DNA of 64,000 nt from Aselliscus stoliczkanus (taxonomy: Eukaryota > Chordata > Mammalia > Chiroptera > Hipposideridae), in the NCBI GenBank assembly GCA_033961575.1, contig CM066728.1, positions 34,596,352 through 34,660,351 of the forward strand, in the 5' to 3' direction. Position 1 is the stretch's first letter. Each line of letters starts with the position of its first letter. The notes beneath the pieces were generated by a model. It worked only from the letters and a program-made list of their open reading frames with translations, searched no databases and was not told the origin of the DNA. The position numbers and the translations under genes are program-made. Shown piece after piece: positions 10,828-23,298 of this stretch.

Positions 10828-13800
10828 AAGAAATATGTCCCAGTGCCACCGTTCACAAAGTTTTGCTTATGACCAGGTCACTACATTAGGGTCCCCATGT
10901 TCACAAACTAAATGTCTGTTCAGAACTCATGATGTAAGTTCCTCAGCCTTCTGCACAATGAGAAAAGACCCGTGAGCCACCATCTTGGAGGAGAGAGCAG
11001 TTTTATCCCCAAAGCAACCAACTTTCTCAGGTAAGCAGTGAGGCTGCCCCATCTTCCAAAAAAGGCAACTGCTATCAGTCTAGAAGGACCAGCTTCTGGA
11101 TGCTTCGATCCCTGTGAACATGCCTTCTGGCTTCTGTTTCTGTTATGAAGCTCTCATTTTGTCAGAGGTGGATCTTGTGATTTTTTTTTAAAAAACAATT
11201 TTTACTGTTTGGGTTAAAATTTCATTTTGTGACAAGGAAAATGTTTTCACTGAAAACTATGTGCAAAAAAAAGTTTAACAGACAAAAAATGAATTTTCCC
11301 AGCTCGCCTAAGGAAATGTCCTCCCCTAAGCAAGTTGGGGAACCATTCATGGCTTTTTCTTTTGTGCCTGGACAGGCATCAGAACAGTTGATTTTCACCA
11401 GCACTGAAAAGGGTAGCTGACACAGGAATGTATACAACCCTGTCTGCTGACCTGTCTGCCATTCTTGTTCCAAATTAGAGGTAACCCCTCCAGACCCAGG
11501 CCTCAGCTGTTCCATTAAGAGCCCCACCCTGTAGTTACTGATACCCGGTCTGATTTGGAGTTTATACTTCAACACAATACTTTTTAAACATGGTGAATGG
11601 GTGAAAACTATTTCCCCAGTAAAACTGTTACTTCTATAAATGTGTAGAATAAAAAAGCTATTAAATAGTTGATTTCCTTTCCTTGTATTTTTCAAGTACT
11701 CCCTAAGACACAATCCTTGCTGAAGGTGAACCGACAGGCACTTGGTTATGCTAATTAGGGTGCCTCCTAAATAGGCACTGATTAAATGATGGCAGGTGCC
11801 TCGATAATTTTCCCTTTTCATTACCTGAATTTTTCTTTCCAAGTAGGAGCTGGTTTATGTTCACATCTCCATCAGGAATAAACAATGATCTTAATTCTAA
11901 CGTGTATGAAGTTAAAAACCTTCAGATGTTCATATTTTTCATTTTGTTTCCTCAACAGTTACTTACCCCTTTTAAGCAGTGACCTTCTCTGTTCAGAGTT
12001 CAGTCTTCGGCTCTTAGAGAGGGGGGCAGGGAAGCGAAGGACCCATTTCACAGTTCTTTTGGAGCTGAACTGAGGCAAAAATCACAGGCAAAAGAGACCT
12101 ATTTGCAGCCATCACTGGGTGGGCCCCCCAACTGGATGTGATGTTCTGCCACCTCCAAGTGTGCCAGCAACAAAAACTGCCACAGAGTTGTAGGTGGTAA
12201 GGTTCCTTTTAAGACATTCACCAAATATTGTTCATCAGGCCCCCTACCTCTGTGCTCTGGCCCCAGAAGCACACTAGATGTTGCATCATTGCCTAGACCG
12301 GTAATGAACTCTTTCATACTCTCATTTGCTGGCATGTTAGGGTTTTGAAGTTAATATCCACGCTGCCTGAAACTGAAATGTTAGGTTAATAAGAAATGAA
12401 GTGCCAGTTAAACATAATTGTTTAATTCTCCTTTGAGATGCATGCACTTCTTACGAAGTTGTCCTGAGCCTGCAGCCATACCTAACAGGAACATCAGAGA
12501 ACTCTACAGCCTTGATAGTCTGTTACCCCAGAAAGGCAGTCCAAATTAGAGCCTAGAAGGCTTTTTCTTAAAAATTGTTAGGATGAGGCTAGTGAGGATT
12601 TTACTACCCTAAGAAAAATTTGAAATTATTGCAAAGTCTCCTAGTTCCTAGCTGCATAGAGGTTACATTTCAAATGAAAGAGTGCCCCATGGCTGGCTAC
12701 CTGACCTGGGCTGGACTGCCTGTCACTGGCATCAATTAAAAACCGCCCAAGTTGCCTGTTCCCTCTACAGGTGTTTTCCTCTGGCCCACAAAAATTATCC
12801 TGCAATTCTATCAATTATCTTAACCAAATCTCTCAAGAGTTTAGGGTATCATGTTTGTTTTAAGTGATGAGAAAGACATTAAGAATACAGAAAACAAATT
12901 TTTATAACTTCTGAAAGTCATAAGACTCCAAAGCTTTAAATCATTTGCAAAGTATAAATCATTAACTGCAAGTGTATCTCATCCATGAAACTATTTGAGG
13001 TGAAAATTTCATTGTGTTCACTAAGTTTATACCTATTTCTAGATGCAGCAAACAAAGCTATTGTTAGAAAGTTTTTCAAGACCAAAAGGGGAGCGAGTTC
13101 TCTGATTGAAATTTTTGCATTTAAATAGTCCCAGGATTGCCAGGGCTTTTGAGGGGATGTGGGGAGCATAAGTAATATTTTTATTTTTCCTGCAGTAGGT
13201 GACACTACTAAAACAACTGAAAGTCATAGCGACTATTTTTCTATTTATCCAATGGAATGGCCTACCTATGTGACAAGAAGTGATACAGTCACTATGTGTT
13301 TTACTGAGGCTTCCAGACTCTCTAGTGCTCAGCTGGGTACCACTGTGTAAAGAGGCAAGACTTGTTACCAAACAAAAATGACGCCTTTGCCACACACACA
13401 GTTCTTACTGAAGTTCACCCAAGTCTTGTTCTAGTTAACTGAAACCTCGTGTGTAGGTAGCTAGGCCAGGCTGACGGTAGCTTCTGCGGTTCCTCCCATC
13501 TCACACACTTATTAAAAGTTATTTCTGCCGACTAACTCGGTTTGTATTCACTTAAACAGATACATGGCCTCAGGCTGTCAAGTACTAACTTTTTAGAACT
13601 GGAACCAGAATTATCAATTAGTGTAATTAATGCTGGCTGCTGTGACCACAGCCTCACTGAGCACTCAGGAGCTGGGAAATAGTACAAGTGGGAATAGCAG
13701 CTGCTGAGGAATTCCTGTAGAGGAAGTTTCATACAGACAACAGTTACATTTTTGGTTGCGAGTTATGTTGGATACAGTCTCTACTGCCTGCATCTAGGGA

Positions 13801-14578
13801 GATTTTGTACGTGACCATGACAAGAAATCATTGTGTCCCAGTTCCAGCAACTGCTATTGGATACCATGTCCTTGCCTTGTAAGTCGTACTTGATTTTTCC
13901 ATAGTCGAGGGGTACAAACCACTCATCCACTAATACCAGCTCAGCAGAACACAGCAAGCTACATACAAAACCCCCTGACGACCTGCTTGGTAGTTCCTGC
14001 TCTACCATTCACTTTTGCACTTTTTTGCAAATCAAATCCATCTGGAAAATGTTCTGTTTGTAGAACTCATAGTATTCACTTATAGTGCTCATGTCATGAC
14101 TGCCAAGTCAGTAAGAGTCCCGAATAATCTGCTTCTGTCTGAACCTAATGCAGATACCGAAACATGGCTCCTGCTTTTCTATTTGAGTTTTTAGACATTG
14201 TCAAGATGTACTTACTTTGCATGAGATTTAAGTTTCCTATTAATTAAAATGTGCTATTTAAACCACTTGAATTATTAGAAAAACCTGCTTGAATGTACTG
14301 TCATTAAAGCACATGTGACTAAGTTTGCATTTGTCAGTATTGTTCTACTGTTTGTATTGAAAGTCTCATTTTAAAGTTGCCACTTAACACTGTACTATAT
14401 ACATTGTAATTTTTAGATTCTTCATTTGTATGCTTTAAACGTTTCCAGATGCCTTTAGTTTTTAGCTGCTATAAAATAGCTACTTTGTGTTATTTGATAT
14501 AGAATTGTTTTTAAAAAAAAAACTCCATTTATTTATACAGAGACATTTATAATATTTTACAAACATTCTTATATTCTG

Positions 14579-14584
14579 AATAAA
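14579..14584 (+). promoter_or_regulatory. MCC: MCC polyadenylation signal AATAAA
   Basis: This is the last canonical hexamer before the convergent gene, within an A/T-rich context and with T/G-rich sequence about 30 nt downstream. It is the best candidate for the distal MCC cleavage signal. Confidence 0.65.
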
Positions 14585-14603
14585 TATTTCTAATTCCACG
14601 ATG

Positions 14604-15229
14604 CACTTTAACTGTGTTCCTTAAACAGCAAGGCTGTCCTTCTGTAATAACTGTTTGTGTATCGAATATGTACATATCAAACCTGTAATGCCTCACATTA
14701 AAACACGCGCTCTAATCAAAGCAGGAGGCTAGAAGACAGACTCCATTAGAGAAAAAGAGCCAAAGAAGCCACAACTATCACCAATTTCTACTTGGCTGCC
14801 TTTTCAAATCTGGTATGAATGGGGAGTGAGCTACCGAAGGATCTTTCTCCCTTTCTAAAAAAAAAAATCACTGAAATCAAATATAATCAAGAACTGGAAG
14901 TACAAGTCATACATGACTATCAGAAAGGACGGCAAACAGCTTTACAGAAATGTCTGTTAGCCGGACCATTACTGCACTGCTGTCAGTTCTCACTATCAAA
15001 GTACCTTTGACAATAAGAGTGTAATACCTTGGTCACTCTTAAAATTTTAAATAAAATTTACAAGGTCTCTACTACAGAAACATTCTCTCCTGAGCTCCAA
15101 GGCCTGTCAAGCATTCTATTCAGAAAACCTGGTTCTAGTACAAATTTAAGAACTGCTGGATTTTATGTATCTAGTTAACTCACACCATAATCTTCCTTTA
15201 AAGCAACAACCAAACTAATTGTCTCAGAT
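14604..15229. other. Intergenic gap between the convergent MCC and DCP2 3' ends
   Basis: About 0.6 kb lies between the inferred MCC and DCP2 cleavage sites. It is A/T-rich and single-copy, with no gene seen. If either gene uses a further site, the two 3'UTRs would overlap here. One such site is the TTTATT at about 14529, which is AATAAA on the - strand. Confidence 0.55.
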
Positions 15230-15248
15230 GGAAAGTACACACCAGTTC

Positions 15249-15254
15249 TTTATT
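15249..15254 (-). promoter_or_regulatory. DCP2: Candidate distal DCP2 polyadenylation signal
   Basis: TTTATT on + reads AATAAA on -. It is followed downstream on the - strand by a T/G-rich element (tttggttgttgc). It would give a 3'UTR of about 7.9 kb, in line with my recollection of a long DCP2 3'UTR. Other hexamers near 15450 and 15737 are alternatives. Confidence 0.5.
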
Positions 15255-18200
15255 TTCATTTATGCAGAGACACTCTACATTTTAATATTTCTTCCTATCA
15301 TATAAACATATCTTTATCTCATATTTGTCAGTTTTTATTGGTCCAAAGAGATGCAACCAAAATATGAGCAACTTGGAACCCATAACAACAAGTAACAGCA
15401 GAAATCAGGTTAAGGTAGTAATTAAAACTGCCCAAGCAGCAAAATTTATTGATATTGCACTACAAACAGTCTAAATTTAACACAATGTTTTTACAGAAAG
15501 CCGGTATTTGAACAATCAACTAAAAAAATGTTTTCAGATACAAAGGAAACCTTCCATCACTCAAATTGTATTTTGTAAATTCTAAACTGGTGCTATTTAC
15601 ATCACAAAGAACATCACTGTTAAGACATAGGGCTCTGTTCATTTTCTCACTGGAGAGTAACAGCTGGCATTTCCAGGCAACTCAAAGTGTAGTAACCCTG
15701 CGAACATTTGAACTCCCAATTCATAAACACGAGTCGCTCCTTTATTTATGATGGTCACACCCAATATAAGTGAAAAATCAGTCCTTACACTTTCGTTAAC
15801 ACTGAGGGAAAGAGACAAAGCTACTGTTTAGTCAAAAGGTAATAAATTCACTCTAAAGGTGTCAATTCTTACAACGACAGGGTGAACTGGACTGGTATCC
15901 TGGGATTCCTTTTCTGCTCTTGGTAAATGTTTGACAATTAGCCAAAACAAGCACTAAGAACTTCATTACCACAGACAGAATCACTCCAATGGTTTACTTA
16001 TAGTCTTTCTCCAAACAATAAAATGCCCTAAGGTAAAGAAATAAAATGCTGCTATAATTAAGGCAAAAATTAAGTGTTAAATTATTTCACATAAGACAAA
16101 AATGATTCCAAATCTAGTTATCACATTTATTCTAAAGTCCAGTTTTCTCAAATGTCAAATATTTAGTGAAACCATTTCATCAATTTTTTTCTCCCAAGCT
16201 TTTTAAGTCCCAAATAAAATAATTTAACATGACTCAGCATAAATATCTTCACCCTTTTCAGACTACTACTCCCAAGAAAACTGTTTTAAGACTACAAATC
16301 TTCCATGAACATTACCTAGTCCACACAGCATAATAGACACTTGTTCATAGTTTATTTTGGAAATAGGGTATAAAAAGAAATCAATTATTATTCCCTTTCC
16401 CATCCCAACTAAATTGTATGCCCTTATTTTGTTTAGATGAAAGACAACCTTATATATGAGGATTACACTTAAATTAGCTAATATATGAACTATTAATTTC
16501 ATTTGATTAATCATTTTACTCTAAAATACGATTGTTTAAAATTTTCATTAAAGCCAACAAAATTAAAAATCTGAATTATGAGTCAATACCTAACAAAGAA
16601 TTTTATAAGGTATTAATAAACAAATTTCAAAAACAATTATAAGAAAAAAATGTGTGTATGTGTGTATACACACAAATATATATATATGTAAAATAGTTGT
16701 TTTTTCCTTCCCTATTTGTTACTGAAGAGTCTGTAATAATATTTATAAAATGGAAGTCAGCTTAGCTGTCTCCTGTCTTAACTCTGAAGTGAAATATGAA
16801 TAAAAAGTAAAAAACAGTTCTTAGACACTTGCATTTGAAATTAAAAGGTACTTGTGCAAGATCCAAACACAAATCTAAAATGAGACAGCAGTGCCCTAGA
16901 AGAGTGGCAAAATGCACAAGCAACTCTTACAGATGTCGTTTGTGCTCTTCTATCAGTGCACAGCATTTGTATGGTACAGGAAGGGTGCAAGCCCACTGCT
17001 GCCCACCCCTTCCAAGCGTTAGCACATCTAACCAACCGGGCTGCTGAGGCATACTTACTGCCCTTCTCAATTTCATTCACAGTTGAAAACCTTCACTTTG
17101 CTTTCATTTGCTGCTATCCAGTCTATTTTTAACTATCACAAAAGCATAATAAGCCAAGCAGAACACTGCCCATTTCAGCCTAGAAGCAACACGCACAAGT
17201 TTTCTTGATTCTCAACCCAATTTGACAGCTTACATGCATTGAGACCCTCACAACAGCATAGGTTTCTCCAGTCCCCCAATCTGCTTGTGGCCCAAGGCTC
17301 ACTGCTTACAAATTCCCAGTGGCAGATTCACCCTAGGGGTGCAACACACAAAGGAAAAAAAAAACACAAAAAAAACCTCTCCATCTACAGAAGGGACAAG
17401 ATACAAAGGAGGTGGGAAAAGGGGATAGCGGGGACAGGGACTCAATGGCCTCTTCCTGGCCAGTCACACCAGGAAAACAGATTAAGAAATATGTCTTCAA
17501 ATGGCACTCGACAGACTCAAGGCAATAACCAAAACCACCCAACCACCTGCAAGATCCGTCCCACCAAAAAGCAACAAATAAAAATATATATGTTTGGGGC
17601 CTCATTCGTCCACCACTGGACTAAAGGACTAAAGGTCTAAGGAGAGTCCATGCGGAACAGAGTTAAAAGGCAACAATTTCTCTATTGACTCTCTTTTCCC
17701 ATAACACTCTTGACCAATACTACACAGTTAACACAAGTGCCTCATCAAGGTGCAGTCTGTTTATTATAGATTTGGCTTTCAAGCTGCTACCATCACTAGA
17801 CCATCCCCCTCTCTGGTAACCACAGAAGACCCAAGACAAATGGAATCTTTTTAACTGGTGATTTCTTAATCTGGGGGCCCAGGGTAAAGATTCAATTAGG
17901 AACATCTCTCAAGATAGAAGACTTCCATACTTTATGATAGGTTCTCTTTATGTATACTTCTTTACACTTTATGTTCAAGTCTCAGCGACTAAGCTCATGG
18001 AAGTCAGCACTTCAAGTCCACTCCCATCCACGAGAGGTAACTTTTTTCCCTAACTAGAGACTACTATTTCAATAGTAAATGCGGTTTGTCACAAAGCAAC
18101 TAGATGAGAAGAAATGGGTCACCATTCAGGACAAATGTGTAGCCACCCCGTGAAGTGACCGTGACACACCTGACTATGCCGGTGCTAGCTGTGGGCTACG

Positions 18201-19450
18201 TTCCTGTATAAAAGCAGTGCACTTACTTCAGTGTGACGAGCTGTCAAGTACCAGCACAAGAAGGAGCAGACTCCCTGACACTGGCCTTTAGAGGGAGAAA
18301 AAGGACTTTAGATATACTGGATCGCTGGGCCACCGTACTTAGGAAAACTGAACTATCCAGATCTAGAAAACGCTTGATAATGGCCACCTAACAGTAACAC
18401 TCTGCTTGGGCCAGGCAATGCTCCCATTCCTACCAGTACATCACACAGCAGTCAAGAACTGATTTATCTTCTAAATGTCTTCCTCATCCTCTCTTTGCCC
18501 AACAATCACAGCCCTCGTCTCCCTTCAGGGCACTTTTGTTCTACAATAAGAACCTATCAGTTTTTGAAACTGCAATCCAGAATTCGACTTTGAAAGCACA
18601 GGACAGAGCCTTTCCTGTCATCTTTATAATAACACAGGAGTACCAACTTCAAGAGTAACTCAATTCTAAAACTTAACAAAAAATAAACAAATTAAAAAAA
18701 AATAACTCAATTCTAGGAAGAAAAGGATTCTGAGAAAGTCTATCATAATCTAATCTCACTTTTAGAAATTTTGGCAAGTATACAAATGCCCTTTAAAGTC
18801 TTAGAACAGAAGACTAGCTAGCAGGAATTAAGTTTACCAGAACTGCTGTTTTATGATTACCTATCAACCTAGAGACAGGTACTTAAAGGTAAAGGATATT
18901 GATACTGTCAGACAAAAGAAGAGTTTGTTTTGCTTATCATTAATCTAAAGTTAAAACAATACATATGAGCCCCCTCCCCAGGCTAGAAAATAATCCAAGT
19001 CAAAATTACTAAGTAACACTTCTTTTTCTTCAGTCAGAAAAATGTAAATAAATCTGACCTCATAACTATAAGTAAAATGCAAAGAAAATACTGCCTCAGA
19101 GTACTGAGACACAACAGATGTCAATCAATAAAATCTCTAAGCAGGCAGAGGGCAATCACCTGGTACAAAAATCTAGAAAGCCAAGAAATGCTGTCACAGT
19201 AAGAAAAACGACTTGGCAAAAGTCTCATTTTCATAATTGACTCTGCTCCTTACTGTTCAAGTTAACTAACTACTTAAGAAAAAAAAAAAAAGATAAGTTG
19301 AGGGGACAGGTAATGAACCGTTTTTAATGCACACATGCACTTAGACTTGAACATTTCTAAAGACCACCACAATATGTTGAGTTTTAAAGAATTTAATCCC
19401 CCTGTGGAAGGATGCTATTCACTTAGATTTGAGTTTTTTATTTGATATTA

Positions 19451-19531
19451 CAATAGTCCTTCCTTACCTGCGGAGATGCATTCCAAGACCCCCACTCTGG
19501 GCCGGAAACCATGGACAGGACCAAACCATAT

Positions 19532-19575
<44 letters not shown>

Positions 19576-19595
19576 AATATATATATACACACACT

Positions 19596-19637
<42 letters not shown>

Positions 19638-20042
19638 ATGTTTTTCCTACACATACATCCCTTTTCACTAAAAGGAAGCATTTTACAGGTTCTCTTTGGG
19701 TATGTGAATTGCTGGCACCACCACTCTTGTGCTTTGGAGCTGCTGTTAAGTCAAGCAAGATTTGAACACAAACACTGTGACACCATGACAGCTGATCTGA
19801 TAACCCAGAGGGCTACTCAGTGACTAACAGGCGAGCAGCTAGGCAGCGTGGATCCCTTGGACAAAGGGAGGACTCACCTCCGGGCTGGAGGGAGCGCGGC
19901 CGAATGAGATTTCATCGCACTACTCAGAACACACAATTTAAAACTCATGAATTGTTTATTTCCCATTTATTATTTTCAGACTGCAGTTGACTGGGTAACT
20001 GAAACTGCAGAAAGCAAAACCACAGATAAGGGGGGACAACTG
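19451..20042. mobile_element. Tigger-like non-autonomous DNA transposon with internal AT microsatellite
   Basis: The left end caatagtccttccttacctg and the right end cagataaggggggacaactg are diverged inverted repeats. Motifs such as gcattccaagacccccactc are, from memory, typical of a common mammalian Tigger-class MITE. A TA precedes the left end; the right flanking TA is not preserved. A long (TA)n tract at about 19532-19640 lies inside. Confidence 0.6.
19532..19640. repeat. (TA)n microsatellite, interrupted
   Basis: About 110 bp of almost pure alternating T and A, broken by ACACACACTATG in the middle. It is self-complementary, so the DCP2 3'UTR transcript could fold back here. The apparent ORF with YIYIYI repeats is an artefact of this tract. 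Confidence 0.95.
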
Positions 20043-23000
20043 CACACAGATGACTAAAAAACTAATAAGTACCAACCCAACCTTATATCTTAAAATTTTG
20101 CTAAGTTTTGCTCTACATCTTCATTATCTGTACTTACTGATATTTAATAGAAAAATAAGGATATCCAAAGCTCAAAGCAGCAAGCAAGGACCACACATTA
20201 TTTTGACAGCATAGGCTTGCCTTTATACACTAACATGAAAATCCAACTTAATTTTCAAATGTCTTCAATCAAATTTCACCCATGCTTATCAAAGTGTTCT
20301 ATTAGGTTCTCAGACTTCTCCAAATGCTCCTTTCTCAGGAGAGCATCACTGTTTGAAATCCTAAAACCATTCTTTTGCTATGTCTTAATAAAAACTTATG
20401 AAAGCATGTAAGCCATACCCCTATCTTTTGGATTACAACGGTTAAATACAAAAACAATTCATTTGACATCCTACGAATCATTACAGTTATACATAAAAGC
20501 ACCTACAAAATTAAAAAAAAAAAAAAGATTCACAGTGCACTGAACCTTGTAACACGTAAGGTTGAAACATAAGAACATTTAAAAGTGGATTCAAAGACCT
20601 ATTTCTCTTTGAAAGACATGAAGCCAACACAACTATTCTCCTCATCGAGCTTCTTAAAATGCAGCACACAGAAGTAAATTATTGCATATTGAGGACACTC
20701 TGTTATCATTTGATGTCTTCAAACCATGCTAAAATTTCTCAAAGGAGAAATCCAGCTCTGTGCTAAGCATGGCCTTTCTCAAGGAACACTGAGAAACTAA
20801 TACACAGGCTCGAGGGAATAAGTATACGCGATGTACATAAAGCAGGTGCATCCAGCGTACACATTTTCTGCATAGTTAAGTCACATCACACACAAACTTA
20901 GTCCCATCTTTTAACATTTTTTTTAAATCTCAAACTGTCAAGATCGTTAAAAGCCTCAAGTTATCAAAATCCCATCCCAAGAACACCCTTATTTTGTTCC
21001 ACAGTGCGTTAAGTGAAGCGGCACAACAGCATAACATTAACTATGGTTACACCACCGGAATTGAAAAGACTTCATTTGTTCGTTCTTGAAAAGGTTCAAC
21101 ACCATTACTAGACATACTTCTGATAAAAACAAAAAACAAAAAAACCTCTAATCTCTTTTGCTGTAGTATTGAGAGCTGAAAATGCAGCTCTAGGCACCAG
21201 AAGACTGACCATAATATAGTACTCACCTAAAAAGAAAAAAAAAAAAAAAACACATACAAAATTTCCAAAAATTAAAAGGTTTCCTTCCAGATAACAGTAA
21301 ATGAGTGAAAATGATTTACCTGTCAGGCAAACGAAGTTTTTACTCCCTTAGCAACTTAACAGAAATCTGGAATGCTGGGACCAACTATAAATATGGCTCA
21401 AGAAGACCCAAGCAAAGCAGCTGTATTTCTGGAAAGGACAGTAAGAGCTTCCAAACATAATCATATAATGTATTTTTAAAAAGGTCACAGAAGGATTCAC
21501 AAATCTGTCACACTGAAAGATGCAGGATTGAAAATAACCTAATTTGAAACACAATGCTGTGTTTCACGTAATTATGAAATGTAATTATGAATTCTCCTGC
21601 TTAGCACCAAGAGGGTGACACTCTTATTAATAAATAGAATTTCTCCTTTAAAATCAAGCCATTTAAAAGCTAAAGCAAAGTAATACCAAGTGAATTCCTT
21701 ACAATAGCATTTCTTTTGAAAGTCCCACTGGGTTAAATAGAACCCCTATTAAATAGGCTATCTATACAGAATAAAGACTTCTACAATAAAATTTACAAGC
21801 AGAGATATATTTTGTGGATACCACATGTAAAAAATGATTTTTAAAACCCACATGACAGATGCACACGCACGCATATGCTCAAAACCCCCCCACACCCCCC
21901 CCACAAAGAAATACCTTCACTGAGGTCAGAAGCAGCCCAAACACTAAAGCCCCCTTAAAGCCCTGGTGATTGTCCTCATTTATAGCTAAAACCCTTCTTA
22001 AAATGGGCACTGCCATCCTTATTTGGATTTCAGAATCCTGAAAGAGCAAAATACATTCCTAGGAGTGAGTTACGTGCGCTACTTTTGTGTTCTAATCCCC
22101 CCCTAGTGAAATGCTTTATCTGTACTGGCGTTCATGGCGTATCCCTTCCATACCGCTCCATCACCCCGGGGCTTCAGCATGCTGACAGACACAGGTCCGT
22201 CTCTGCTATGACTGCAAATAGGAACCTAATAGAAAATCAGTTTCCAGAGAGCAACACTGAGATGCAACATAAAACCTAATAATGTCAGTATTCCATACGT
22301 ATTTACACAACCGTAATACAGATTACATTTTCACGAGCGCAGAATCATTGCACAACACCAAAGGGCTGGCGACAGGACGGCAGACATGACCAGAGGAAGC
22401 AGCGGCCGGTCTTGGCCTCTGTGCTCTCTGCAGCACTCCCACAGGTTGACCGCCTGCACGCAGCACAATGCAACATCAGGGCAGCGACTCCCCACCCAGC
22501 CAGGCTGAGGACTTTGCCCTTTAGTGAAGCGCTAAGAGTTCATTTTGAACATGAACATTGTATAATAGATGCTGGCTCCAAATAAAACCTTTCAATAAAA
22601 CACACAGCAGAGGAGATTAAAGGACCTAAGTGGTTAAAAGCCAAGTAATGTATGAAATGTCACCAAAGCAGATGACCTGCAATCTGGACTTCTGCGACAT
22701 TTCAGTTCTTGTATTCACTTAATAATTGTGTATTTTAAGTTTCTTTCAAAATTTCAATATAAGGAAACTATTATTATAATCACTGAAATGGGTAGATGAA
22801 GCATTCCCATGAACCTGGCTACTTGATAACTCAAAACACTGTTTTCTTGATCAGAACATAAAATAAAAAACACAATCACAGAAAAAAAAAAATGCCCTCA
22901 TAAAAGGCAACTTAAATTCATTAGCCAAACACTGAAAAGGTACATCTGTATAAAAGGTTATAAATGCATTTACAGTTCAAAGTCATATTTCTGTCTACTC

Positions 23001-23131
23001 TCTTTTCTGCACACAGAACATCACTGCCTCCCTGCATTTCTTTAAAACACCTGAGAAAGGTAAGGCTCAGAGAGACACCCACTCAAATGCAACAGGTCTC
23101 TGATCCTGGGGCTTCCACAACATGCCTGCTG

Positions 23132-23298
23132 CTATCCAAGTTCCAAGATTTTCATGATAGCACTGTGGTCAAACTTGAAACTCAGAAAGGCTCTGGAGGA
23201 AAAGGGGAATTTGCAGTGTCCATTACATGCCACCGGCTGTCCCTCAGCATGTTCCAGCAACTGGTCTTCACCAGAGCAAGGTAAGTCATATGCAGCAT
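23132..23298 (-). CDS. DCP2: DCP2 coding exon 11 (terminal)
   Basis: The acceptor is gtttttcccacag. The exon completes D369 (G|AT) and encodes [20 protein letters not shown] through [15 protein letters not shown], then TAG at 23134-23132. The sequence matches the conserved DCP2 C-terminal segment, apart from the last residues. Confidence 0.93.

Larger units (their letters stand above)
9616..14603 (+). other. MCC: MCC 3' untranslated region
   Basis: About 5 kb run from the stop codon to a canonical AATAAA at 14579-14584. A T/G-rich stretch follows just downstream (ctgtgttcct), as expected for cleavage near 14600. Upstream AATAAA copies (near 10578, 11648 and 11876) could give shorter isoforms. 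The region is mostly single-copy, with one young SINE at 10723-10827. I recall a long MCC 3'UTR in other mammals. The exact end needs RNA data. Confidence 0.7.
15230..23131 (-). other. DCP2: DCP2 3' untranslated region
   Basis: This A/T-rich, mostly single-copy stretch runs from the DCP2 stop codon to the candidate polyadenylation signal. It has no SINEs, in contrast to the SINE-dense introns, which fits constraint on a transcribed UTR. It includes one old Tigger-like element with an AT microsatellite (19451-20042) and a C-rich run (about 21886-21902). Several internal AATAAA hexamers on the - strand allow shorter isoforms. Confidence 0.65.

Noticed and set aside
17239..17640. 133-codon + strand ORF
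   Set aside because: Lies antisense in the inferred DCP2 3'UTR, is lysine/glutamine-rich, has no domain and no splice or promoter support.
19429..19823. ORFs with YIYIYI repeats
   Set aside because: Translation of a (TA)n microsatellite.
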